The notes under the pieces are model-generated. The model was not told the origin of the DNA, did not search any database, and worked only from the letters and a program-made list of their open reading frames with translations. DNA of 64,000 nt from UBA6770 sp965660875 (GTDB lineage: Bacteria; Bacteroidota; Bacteroidia; Flavobacteriales_G; Salibacteraceae). The DNA lies in the NCBI GenBank assembly GCA_965660875.1, contig CBFIBQ010000002.1, positions 62,001 to 126,000 on the forward strand. The letters are read 5' to 3'. This document shows, piece after piece, positions 1 through 6,720 of the stretch (the stretch's first letter is position 1; each line of letters begins with the position of its first letter). Both the position numbers and the translations under genes were made by a program.

Positions 1-794
1 AATTTGGTGGCTTTAGCTAGAATAGAATTCCATTCGAAGGATTCCTTTTGAATCAATGTTGCCAATTCATGAAGCCAGTACAGTAAGGCCCATTGGTGTT
101 TTGCACCATGTACCGTGAGGTAGAACAGCAGGTGTTCGCTAGATAAAGCTGGTACAGCAACGTTTCCAATCATCATTTTGGTACTCGATTTCAATAATTC
201 ATTTAAGGAAAGAGGCAGCAACAATGGGTTCGCAAACAACCTCCAGTGAATTTCAAGTGGGATTTTTTTTTGCTGATTGAACAAAGTCAATTGATTATTT
301 GCTTTACGGAAATAACTTTTTTGTTTGGGCGAGTATTGATCGTAGGGTAGGGTTAGCGTGTACCCATTTTTTGAGAGTACTTCTATGGTTTGATCCAATT
401 GCTCTTCCTGAATTAGGAAATCTAAGTCACGAGAGTTTTTCGCCGTTAAATCACCGAAAACTTGAAAGGCAACAACAGGTCCTTTCAGTGGGATATAAGG
501 GATGGCCTGGGACGTGAACTCCGCCCCTATTTTGCTGAGTTCTGAGCTAAAACTGAGCATTTTTAGTGCTCTTTTTTTGTTGTAGGATTTTAGTTGATTG
601 ACCGTGGTGCTGGTCTTGGCCTCTTTATTTTTCATTAGCTCGTGCCCAACAACTCGTGAAATTCGGTGGTGCATAGCCAGTTGAACTAACTTTTCACTTA
701 TGTTAGTTATGGGCTTGTTAGTTTTGGATATCAGGGAGGCCCTGCATATACTCAGCAAAGTAGTTACTGCGGAACTTTCTATTTGTTGTTTCAA
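1..794 (-). CDS. Nucleotidyltransferase family protein (PF14907-like), partial at window edge
   Basis: The minus-strand frame stays open from a TTG at 794 to the window edge, so the C-terminus is missing. An in-frame TAG lies just upstream and no earlier start exists; the first in-frame ATG is much later, so TTG is the best start. The translation has the signature of the NTP_transf_5 nucleotidyltransferase family: an LKGP motif, then NSRDLDFLI, which supplies the acidic metal-binding residues, and further on EIHW and an HGAKHQW segment. Members of this family occur in lasso peptide clusters with HPrK-like kinases, where a nucleotidyltransferase has been linked to further modification of the phosphorylated C-terminal Ser (pseudomycoidin type). 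Here it sits divergently from the sulfotransferase-B2 gene, so I infer it belongs to the RiPP locus. The family is clear; the substrate is not known. Confidence 0.8.
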   Translation of the reverse strand, partial: MKQQIESSAVTTLLSICRASLISKTNKPITNISEKLVQLAMHHRISRVVGHELMKNKEAKTSTTVNQLKSYNKKRALKMLSFSSELSKIGAEFTSQAIPYIPLKGPVVAFQVFGDLTAKNSRDLDFLIQEEQLDQTIEVLSKNGYTLTLPYDQYSPKQKSYFRKANNQLTLFNQQKKIPLEIHWRLFANPLLLPLSLNELLKSSTKMMIGNVAVPALSSEHLLFYLTVHGAKHQWALLYWLHELATLIQKESFEWNSILAKATK

Positions 795-890
795 AATTAT
801 TCTACCCTAATTAGTGCGCATGCAAATGTTGCCAAATCCTGCGGTTAAATAGATATCTTTCAAAAAATTATACAGGAAATACAATCAGAA

Positions 891-898
891 TATCTTTG
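891..898 (+). promoter_or_regulatory. Bacteroidota -7 promoter element (TATCTTTG)
   Basis: A perfect TAnnTTTG match lies only 4 bases before the ATG at 903. No clear TTG-type -33 element is visible 18-21 bases upstream. If it is used, transcription would start at or next to the start codon. Confidence 0.45.
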
Positions 899-902
899 TA
901 AA

Positions 903-1895
903 ATGGAGCAAAAAGTGTTTTGTATTGGGCTTGGAAAAACAGGAACAAGCAGTTTGGCAAAAGCACTTGAATTAATGGGGTTTCACGTTGGTAGAAGACT
1001 AAAAATCTTTCAAAAGCATTTTCCCAATTTAGACCTTATAGAAGCTATTAATTCTAAAAACTATGAACCAATAGTTGAAATAACTCAAAAGTTTGATGCC
1101 TTTGTAGATAACCCGTGGCCACTATTGTACCGTGAACTTTATAACAAATATCCAAATGCCAAGTTTATCCTAACAACCAGAAATGAAGATGATTGGTTGA
1201 GCAGTGCCCAAAATTATTTTGGCAAATCCAGGAGTAAATTCAGAGGATTAATCTACGGAGAAGAGCGCATTGTAAATAACCAAGAGCAATACCTCGATGT
1301 ATATAGGCAGCACAATCAGGAAGTTGTTTCCTTTTTTAGAGGTAAAAAAGATAGTTTACTTGTTCTGCCCCTGGAGAGCAAAAACAAATGGGTACTTTTA
1401 AAAGGATTTTTAGATAGAGAAACACCACAGATTCCTTATCCACACTCAAATTCTTTTAAAAAGCACAGTAACTCTTCCAAATGGCGTAAATTATTTAAGC
1501 CGCTTTACTTGGAGGTGATGTTTACCCTTTGTTTTGCAAGACTATTAATTCTGTTTTTTCCTTTTAAACGATTGGCAGAGATCATGAGTAAGCCAGTTAA
1601 ACCTCTTCAATCAACCAAAATAGAAGAACGACATTATACTGAAGCAGTTGAGGTTTCTCAAGTGGTGAGGAGTTTAAGTAAAAAAGTACCCTTCAGAGCG
1701 TATTGTTTTGAGCAAGCACTTTGTACTCAAATGCTACTTAGAAGAAGAGGAATAAGTTCTCAAATATTTTTTGGGTTAAATAAACCCGAAGACCACCTGC
1801 TTGCTCATGCCTGGTGCATGTACAAGGGAGTTACCCTCACAGGAGAAAAAGGTATGGAGCGTTTTACTACTGTTAAGAGTTTTGGCAATACCTAA
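903..1895 (+). CDS. Sulfotransferase domain fused to lasso peptide B2-type leader peptidase
   Basis: This 330-residue protein has two parts. Residues 1-190 resemble Sulfotransfer_4-type P-loop sulfotransferases: the PAPS loop GLGKTGTSS is at the N-terminus, followed by a FILTTRNEDDW segment that fits the 3'-phosphate-binding region. Residues 193-330 match the whole lasso B2 family (PF13471, transglutaminase-like cysteine protease): a hydrophobic LLILFFPFKRLAE helix, then the catalytic Cys at about 268 in an AYCFEQAL context, LLRRRGI, and the catalytic His at about 302 in an AHAW motif. B2 proteins cut the leader from lasso precursors. The join is in frame, with no stop or frameshift. I infer coupled leader removal and sulfation, or a chance fusion of two pathway enzymes. 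The B2 call is strong and the sulfotransferase call fairly strong. Confidence 0.85.
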   Translation: MEQKVFCIGLGKTGTSSLAKALELMGFHVGRRLKIFQKHFPNLDLIEAINSKNYEPIVEITQKFDAFVDNPWPLLYRELYNKYPNAKFILTTRNEDDWLSSAQNYFGKSRSKFRGLIYGEERIVNNQEQYLDVYRQHNQEVVSFFRGKKDSLLVLPLESKNKWVLLKGFLDRETPQIPYPHSNSFKKHSNSSKWRKLFKPLYLEVMFTLCFARLLILFFPFKRLAEIMSKPVKPLQSTKIEERHYTEAVEVSQVVRSLSKKVPFRAYCFEQALCTQMLLRRRGISSQIFFGLNKPEDHLLAHAWCMYKGVTLTGEKGMERFTTVKSFGNT

Positions 1896-1914
1896 AGTGT
1901 AAGATCTGAATAAC

Positions 1915-1932
1915 TTAAGAATCACTTCTTAA
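1915..1932. terminator. Hairpin between convergent genes
   Basis: A perfect 7-bp inverted repeat (TTAAGAA / TTCTTAA, 4-base loop) sits between the convergent stops at 1895 and 1942. It could end transcripts from both sides, but the stem is AT-rich and weak. Confidence 0.4.
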
Positions 1933-1941
1933 TTCAAATAT

Positions 1942-2640
1942 TTACTCAAGATTGAAATTAAAGGCCTCAAAATCATTTTTATACCTTAAAAACAGTCTTT
2001 CCTTTAACTCTTCACTAACCTCAAATGATTCACCAAGGTGTTTTGATGCGTTGGTGCGAGGTAAGCTACCAAGTTTGTGGTTCTGCTGCATTACTTCCCA
2101 TTCTTTTTCTAGATTTTCGAACCTTATAATCTTATCGTAAATCGCTAAGTTATTTCCAAGTAACGTGCATTGCGATTGAAAGTGTCTGTCTGAATATTTA
2201 TTTGGTGTTTGTATCACAAATTCAGCAAAATCCTCAAACGAGAAATCGGCCTTAATGGCTCTTCCATATTTCCAAAAAACTCGATTGGGGTCACGATTTG
2301 GATGAAGGAATTTCTGTTTATAACATGAAACCAATCTATCTATTGGGTTTCTTACAGTGGTGAAAACAAAGTAACCAGTTAATGGCAACTTTTCGACTGC
2401 AATTGTTTTCCAATTCGCTCTATGAGCACTTACCTCAAATTTTAAATTTATTGAATTGGCTAGTGCTGTTTTTATAGATCTGTTTGCGGCTTTTGGGATT
2501 GGAACATAAGCAAGTTTAAGTTTTTCAATCACAATGGCTTTTGGAATTTCCTTAGCGTAATGGTTTCTCAATGCATTCGGAGGCATCGAATTACCTAGAA
2601 CCAATTTCGATTTATTAAAGAAATGTTCGAGCGTTTTCAT
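1942..2640 (-). CDS. Sulfotransferase family 2-like protein
   Basis: The protein fits the Sulfotransfer_2 family (PF03567), which transfers sulfate from PAPS to sugars or other acceptors. The 5'-phosphosulfate loop reads VPIPKAANRS and the 3'-phosphate site reads VRNPIDRLVSCYKQKF, the usual arrangement; the length of about 232 residues also fits. The frame can be extended to a GTG at 2673, but the ATG at 2640 (MKTLEHFF) is the better start. No signal peptide or membrane anchor is visible, so it is probably cytoplasmic. It is transcribed against its neighbours, between the B2 fusion gene and the kinase gene. The acceptor could be the RiPP, or a sugar of the nearby polysaccharide locus; the sequence cannot tell. 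Confidence 0.8.
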   Translation of the reverse strand: MKTLEHFFNKSKLVLGNSMPPNALRNHYAKEIPKAIVIEKLKLAYVPIPKAANRSIKTALANSINLKFEVSAHRANWKTIAVEKLPLTGYFVFTTVRNPIDRLVSCYKQKFLHPNRDPNRVFWKYGRAIKADFSFEDFAEFVIQTPNKYSDRHFQSQCTLLGNNLAIYDKIIRFENLEKEWEVMQQNHKLGSLPRTNASKHLGESFEVSEELKERLFLRYKNDFEAFNFNLE

Positions 2641-2702
2641 TATAGTTGGTAAAATTAACTGGTTAAAGTACACGCACCAAGCTTCAAATTAAGTCTAAAA
2701 CT

Positions 2703-2710
2703 TACTTTTG
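2703..2710 (+). promoter_or_regulatory. -7 promoter element (TACTTTTG)
   Basis: A perfect TAnnTTTG match ends 4 bases before the ATG at 2715, the first gene of the kinase-sulfotransferase-cyclase-precursor operon. No convincing -33 element is visible. Confidence 0.45.
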
Positions 2711-2714
2711 ACTT

Positions 2715-3599
2715 ATGGGTTATTTTTACTCCACAGGTGGTTTAACAGTTAAATCGGAATTTCTGATTTATCAGCTTATGCCTGCTCCTGAACCCATACA
2801 ATGTGATGTTGAAATTAACTACGGAAAAGTCCCTGATGTTTCATTTGGCGAAGGCCAATTCAAAACAATACTTGAGACACACTCTGGATTCGTATTTGGT
2901 GTAGCGGATTTTGCCATTTTTAAAGTAGAACATTGGTCTAAAATAACAGTTCATCCGTTGTGTTCTGACCCTAAAGATTGGCAAATATTTTTATTGTCAA
3001 GCGTTATTGGTAGAATACTCTTACAAAAAGGACTCCTACTATTTCAAGGTGGGTCATTTGTTCATCGTAAAAAAGCTTACCTAGTGTTAGGCCCCCCTGG
3101 TGTGGGAAAATCGAGTGTTTTAGCAGGACTAGGTAATGAAGGGTATGATGTTTTAGCTGATCACTATTCTTCGTTAAAGGTTATTGGTAAAAAATGGCAT
3201 GTAGCCCCTTCCTTTCAAAAACTGAAATTGTGGGAAGATGCCATACAGAAACTGGAAATTTCAGATGTATCATCTTGCCAAGTTAGGAGTAGTTTAAACA
3301 AATATTACATTGACGTTACACCGAAGAAGAATACTTCCGTGGAATTGGCGGGGATATTTTTTTTAGCGATACACCCCGTCTTAACTGTTGATTATAAATT
3401 GGAAGAATTGAGTGATTTGGAAAAGCTAACTGCGTTATCTAACACTAGTTATTTAGATATCCCAACTTCATTGAATTCCAGTAAATTTAACAGACTAGTT
3501 TCTTTATCGCGTCTAGAATCTTACAAGGTATCAAGACCCAGCTCCATGATGAATCCAAACAAATTGGTTTCCTTTATTCGCAAAAACTTACCCAAATGA
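2715..3599 (+). CDS. HPr kinase-like protein, candidate RiPP kinase
   Basis: This 294-residue protein resembles the HPrK/P-like kinases found in RiPP clusters. It has a typical N-terminal YFYSTGGL-type strand region and a Walker A motif GPPGVGKSS at about residues 136-144, preceded by a short LFQGGSFVHRKKAYLVLG stretch as in HprK-fold proteins. No PTS genes are nearby, so carbon catabolite control is unlikely. In paeninodin-type lasso clusters, related kinases phosphorylate the side chain of the C-terminal Ser of the precursor; the candidate precursor here ends in Ser. It opens an operon: its stop overlaps the next start (ATGA at 3596). The family is well supported; the substrate is inferred from context. 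Confidence 0.75.
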   Translation: MGYFYSTGGLTVKSEFLIYQLMPAPEPIQCDVEINYGKVPDVSFGEGQFKTILETHSGFVFGVADFAIFKVEHWSKITVHPLCSDPKDWQIFLLSSVIGRILLQKGLLLFQGGSFVHRKKAYLVLGPPGVGKSSVLAGLGNEGYDVLADHYSSLKVIGKKWHVAPSFQKLKLWEDAIQKLEISDVSSCQVRSSLNKYYIDVTPKKNTSVELAGIFFLAIHPVLTVDYKLEELSDLEKLTALSNTSYLDIPTSLNSSKFNRLVSLSRLESYKVSRPSSMMNPNKLVSFIRKNLPK

Positions 3600-4444
3600 A
3601 ACATATTATTTGGTTGGCTTCCTACCCAAAATCAGGGAACACTTGGGTGAGAATGTTTTTAGAAAGTTATTTATATCAACAAGGTGGTAGGGTTGATATT
3701 AATAACCTTGAAATTGGTAGATTAAGGCCATTATTGGAACGAAATTTATTTAATCAATTCTTGGGTTTCGATAGTGCGGATTTAAACCTTGAAGAAACCA
3801 ATTTATATAGGCGACATTACATAACGGCTTTTGGTAAATCATTATCAAAAGACGTAATTGTAAAAACACACGCCGCCAATTTAAAAGTGACAGAAAATCA
3901 ATTCCTAATTCCTGCTGAGGTGACCAAACTAGGGATTTACGTTGTGAGAAATCCTTTGGATGTGGTTAGCTCCTTAGCAAACCATTTTTCTGAGACAATT
4001 GATCAAAGTGTTTACCGCTTAAACTCTTCTGCTTTTCTTAATTATAAAGATATGAGAGTTCAACAAAGCACTATAGCTAACCCTCAACTAAAAAGCTGGT
4101 CAGAACATTTCACTTCATGGTCTCAGGAGAAAAAGTTCAACCTACTGATCGTTAAGTATGAAGATTTAATAGAGAATCCTCATAAAACTTTTAAAAGCAT
4201 AATTGAGAACATAGACACAGAGGTGGATGAAACACGGTTGTTAAGTGCAATTAAAAATTCAGATTTTAAGACATTAAAAAAACAAGAGGAACAAAAAGGA
4301 TTTAAAGAAGCTCCGCTTCGAGTCAATTCATTTTTTAGAAGGGGTAAAGCCCAAGGCTGGCAAGAAGATTTGAATTCTTCTCAGATTAACTCAATAGTTC
4401 AGAACCATGGGGAAATAATGGATAAATTAGGATACTTACCATGA
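3596..4444 (+). CDS. Sulfotransferase (Sulfotransfer_1 domain)
   Basis: A PAPS-dependent sulfotransferase of 282 residues. The 5'-PSB loop YPKSGNTWVR is at about residues 10-19, the 3'-phosphate site is VVRNPLDVVSSLANHF, and near the C-terminus RRGKAQGW resembles the RKG loop that closes over PAPS. All elements needed for activity seem present. It overlaps the kinase upstream and the cyclase downstream by 4 bases each, so it is translationally coupled within the RiPP operon. This makes it the sulfotransferase most likely to act on the precursor or its product (inference); Ser, Thr or Tyr hydroxyls of the core peptide, or an attached group, are possible acceptors. Confidence 0.88.
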   Translation: MKHIIWLASYPKSGNTWVRMFLESYLYQQGGRVDINNLEIGRLRPLLERNLFNQFLGFDSADLNLEETNLYRRHYITAFGKSLSKDVIVKTHAANLKVTENQFLIPAEVTKLGIYVVRNPLDVVSSLANHFSETIDQSVYRLNSSAFLNYKDMRVQQSTIANPQLKSWSEHFTSWSQEKKFNLLIVKYEDLIENPHKTFKSIIENIDTEVDETRLLSAIKNSDFKTLKKQEEQKGFKEAPLRVNSFFRRGKAQGWQEDLNSSQINSIVQNHGEIMDKLGYLP

Positions 4445-6276
4445 GTTTTATTTGGGGAGAAATATGTTGGAATACTGTACCTTCTTCCAGCTTTGAAAGC
4501 TTAACAAAGGATATACTAAAGTACCCTTATGACAATAAGTACGAAAGAATTCGTGACAATTCTTCGATAGGCTTGCTTGATGTTGAATTAAGAAAACCAC
4601 CTTACTCACAGAATCAAATCCATGAGAACAAATTATTACAATTCACATTAGTTGCTGATGCCAGACTTGATTATCGGAAAGATTTAATAGAACGCTTAAA
4701 CACTACAGATTCGGCTACTGATTTACTAAGTGACTCTGAACTCGTGCTGGAAGCATACAAAAAGTGGGGCATAAAGTGCACTCAATATTTAGAAGGAGAT
4801 TGGGTATTTGTTGTTCACAAATGGGATACAGAAGAAGTTATTCTTGCCCGAGACCCAATTGGCTTGCGTCCACTATTTTTTTATCAAGATGAGAACTCGC
4901 TGCTTTTTTCCACCAGCATAGAGGGTATAAGAAAGCTTAGCAACGTTTCAAAGGAGCCTTCTAAGGAATTCTATCAAAACCAATTTTTTGGAGCAAAAAC
5001 AACACCTTTAGCCACCCCGTTCAAGAATATTAAACAAGTGCCTCGGGCTCAATACGTGGTTTGTGAAAAAGGTTCTTTTAAAGCAACTTGTTTCTTCGAG
5101 TGGGATTTTACCACAAACTTGAAGCAGTTGCCAAACATTGAGGAAATGCTTCGTGAAAAAATTTTAGATGCTGTAAAAAGCAGAACTTATACGGATTATC
5201 CTATTGGGATAAAACTGAGTGGTGGACTTGATTCCACAGCCATTTTTAGCATTCTGAGAAAAAATTATCCACAGAAAGTATTGTATTGTGCCTCTGCATT
5301 GGCGCCCGAGGAATATAAGAACAGCCCTAATGATGAGTCTCCGTGGATTGAGAAACTGAAGAAGATACATTCTGACATGTCATTTTATTCGGTAAGTGAA
5401 GAACGAGCTCCTCAAATCAGAAAAAGTTTGTTGTACTCAATTAAATTGAGAAGACACTTAGCGTTAGGAAAAGAAATAGAGCTAGAAAAATACTTTTCTA
5501 AAAACAAGTGTAAAACAGTATTCACTGGTTGGTATGGAGACCATTTTATTTCGGCTAAATACAAGTTAAGTGTAAGTGAACTGATTTCAGTGAAGGGGTG
5601 GGCATCATCGATAAAAACTTTTACTCTGCTCAGAAGCAAAAATTCCAATAAAAAGACCGGAATTAGAAAAAAAATCTTTGCTAAAAGAACATATAAACCT
5701 GTTGGTCTTAATATGCCCCAACTTTTTTATGAAAACTTTTTAGTTGAAACGGAACCTTCTAAACATAAATTAGAGCATCCCTTCAAAAAGAAATGGAAAG
5801 AAAACCTTACGATTGTGAATTTTCCACGGCTTTTTACTACCGATCAATCATTCACCAGAGAGGAGCCATTTCAGTTACTTTCGCCATTTGCTGATGTAAG
5901 GTTAATTCAGTTCATCATTAAGCTACACCCGCTTGATTTATTTTACCCAGAGCAGGAGCGAGGGTTATTTAGGAACAGTTTAAAGGATATTTTACCTTCA
6001 TTTATATACAACAGAACCAGCAAAGGGGGCTTTTTTCATAAGGAGACTGAAATAAAATCACTTTTAAATCAAATCGACTTTGACGAAATAAAAAATAAAA
6101 CTCCAGATGACTTTTTAAAATGGATTAATCTGGACGTTTTAGAGGGCGAGTTTTTAGCGCTGAAATCAAAAGCAAAGCAATTAAAAAAGCTAAACAAAAA
6201 TGAAGTATTTGTAATAAACTTAATTGGCTACCTTTGCTTACATTGTAATGAATGTGGTAATGAAAAAATCAAATAA
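4441..6276 (+). CDS. Asparagine synthetase-like macrolactam cyclase (lasso cyclase)
   Basis: A 611-residue asparagine synthetase homologue. The C-terminal half has the ATP-pyrophosphatase loop SGGLDST at residues 260-266. The N-terminal class II glutaminase domain is degenerate: true AsnB proteins begin MCG, but this starts MSFIWGE, so the nucleophilic Cys2 is absent. This is typical of lasso cyclases, which adenylate an Asp/Glu side chain and let the N-terminal amine of the core attack it. Other family signatures include DARLDYRKDL near residue 73 and LARDPIGLRPLFFY near 135. It overlaps the sulfotransferase by 4 bases and its 3' end overlaps the precursor gene. Contrast the MCGI-type AsnB at 24394-26271. 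Confidence 0.85.
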   Translation: MSFIWGEICWNTVPSSSFESLTKDILKYPYDNKYERIRDNSSIGLLDVELRKPPYSQNQIHENKLLQFTLVADARLDYRKDLIERLNTTDSATDLLSDSELVLEAYKKWGIKCTQYLEGDWVFVVHKWDTEEVILARDPIGLRPLFFYQDENSLLFSTSIEGIRKLSNVSKEPSKEFYQNQFFGAKTTPLATPFKNIKQVPRAQYVVCEKGSFKATCFFEWDFTTNLKQLPNIEEMLREKILDAVKSRTYTDYPIGIKLSGGLDSTAIFSILRKNYPQKVLYCASALAPEEYKNSPNDESPWIEKLKKIHSDMSFYSVSEERAPQIRKSLLYSIKLRRHLALGKEIELEKYFSKNKCKTVFTGWYGDHFISAKYKLSVSELISVKGWASSIKTFTLLRSKNSNKKTGIRKKIFAKRTYKPVGLNMPQLFYENFLVETEPSKHKLEHPFKKKWKENLTIVNFPRLFTTDQSFTREEPFQLLSPFADVRLIQFIIKLHPLDLFYPEQERGLFRNSLKDILPSFIYNRTSKGGFFHKETEIKSLLNQIDFDEIKNKTPDDFLKWINLDVLEGEFLALKSKAKQLKKLNKNEVFVINLIGYLCLHCNECGNEKIK

Positions 6277-6433
6277 CAACACAACGAAAACTAAAAAAAA
6301 CTTGAATTCAACTAAGAAAAAATGGACAACTCCTATTTTATTGGAATTAGACATTGAACGTGGCACGAAAGGCAACACACAGGGCCCTTCCACATTTGAC
6401 GGAGGAGGATTTATTTCTGATTATCGTAGCTAG
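6260..6433 (+). CDS. Candidate lasso-type RiPP precursor peptide
   Basis: A 57-residue ORF overlapping the last 17 bases of the cyclase gene. Residues 1-21 are rich in Lys, Asn and Thr. The leader then shows W22, P25, L27 and L30, close to the Y/W-x-x-P-x-L motif bound by PqqD-like recognition proteins, and T36, the Thr at position -2 that lasso peptidases prefer. Cleavage after K37 would free a 20-residue core beginning at Gly38 and ending Asp54-Tyr55-Arg56-Ser57. The first acidic residue is core position 10 (Asp47); characterised lasso rings close at 7, 8 or 9. The terminal Ser suits a C-terminal kinase. Longer starts exist (ATG at 6248, TTG at 6224), but ATG at 6260 gives the usual leader length. 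The role is inferred from sequence and position. Confidence 0.72.
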   Translation: MKKSNNNTTKTKKNLNSTKKKWTTPILLELDIERGTKGNTQGPSTFDGGGFISDYRS

Positions 6434-6438
6434 GGCTT

Positions 6439-6720
6439 TTAATCAACGACCTCTATCATCTTCTTACCCCAAAGTGTCTCTAAAAATTGTAGGGTTTCGG
6501 ATTGACATAAATCCTTTTCTACCTCGTATTGCTGCTGTAATTCTTTGACTATATCTTGAATCTGTTTCGGAGTCTCAAGTTGTAGCCAAATATTTTTTGC
6601 CACATTCTCTAACCCATAATAACGGCCATTTTCAATTGACATTAGCGCAATTGATTCCTCTAAAGAAGCTTGTATTAATTCCTCTGATTTACTGACTGTA
6701 CTCTCAAGTGTTAATTTCAT
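6439..6720 (-). CDS. PqqD-like RiPP recognition protein (lasso B1-type)
   Basis: A 93-residue PqqD-family protein (PF05402). The features match: YYGLENVAKNIW in the middle, then KQIQDIVKELQQQY and a C-terminal LETLWGKKMIE helix. Stand-alone PqqD proteins bind the leader and present the precursor to modifying enzymes. It is on the minus strand, 5 bases beyond the precursor stop and converging on it, and its 5' end overlaps the permease-fusion gene by 17 bases, so these two are probably cotranscribed. The precursor and its likely binding partner are thus made from opposing transcripts, and their 3' ends will overlap if termination is not sharp. Confidence 0.88.
   Translation of the reverse strand: MKLTLESTVSKSEELIQASLEESIALMSIENGRYYGLENVAKNIWLQLETPKQIQDIVKELQQQYEVEKDLCQSETLQFLETLWGKKMIEVVD

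Noticed and set aside
299..517. Plus-strand ORF of 72 codons
   Set aside because: It lies fully inside the minus-strand nucleotidyltransferase gene, which has clear family motifs; it is a shadow frame.
6224..6259. Longer precursor starting at TTG 6224 or ATG 6248
   Set aside because: These residues lie deeper inside the cyclase gene and are hydrophobic, unlike a leader; the ATG at 6260 gives a normal leader length.
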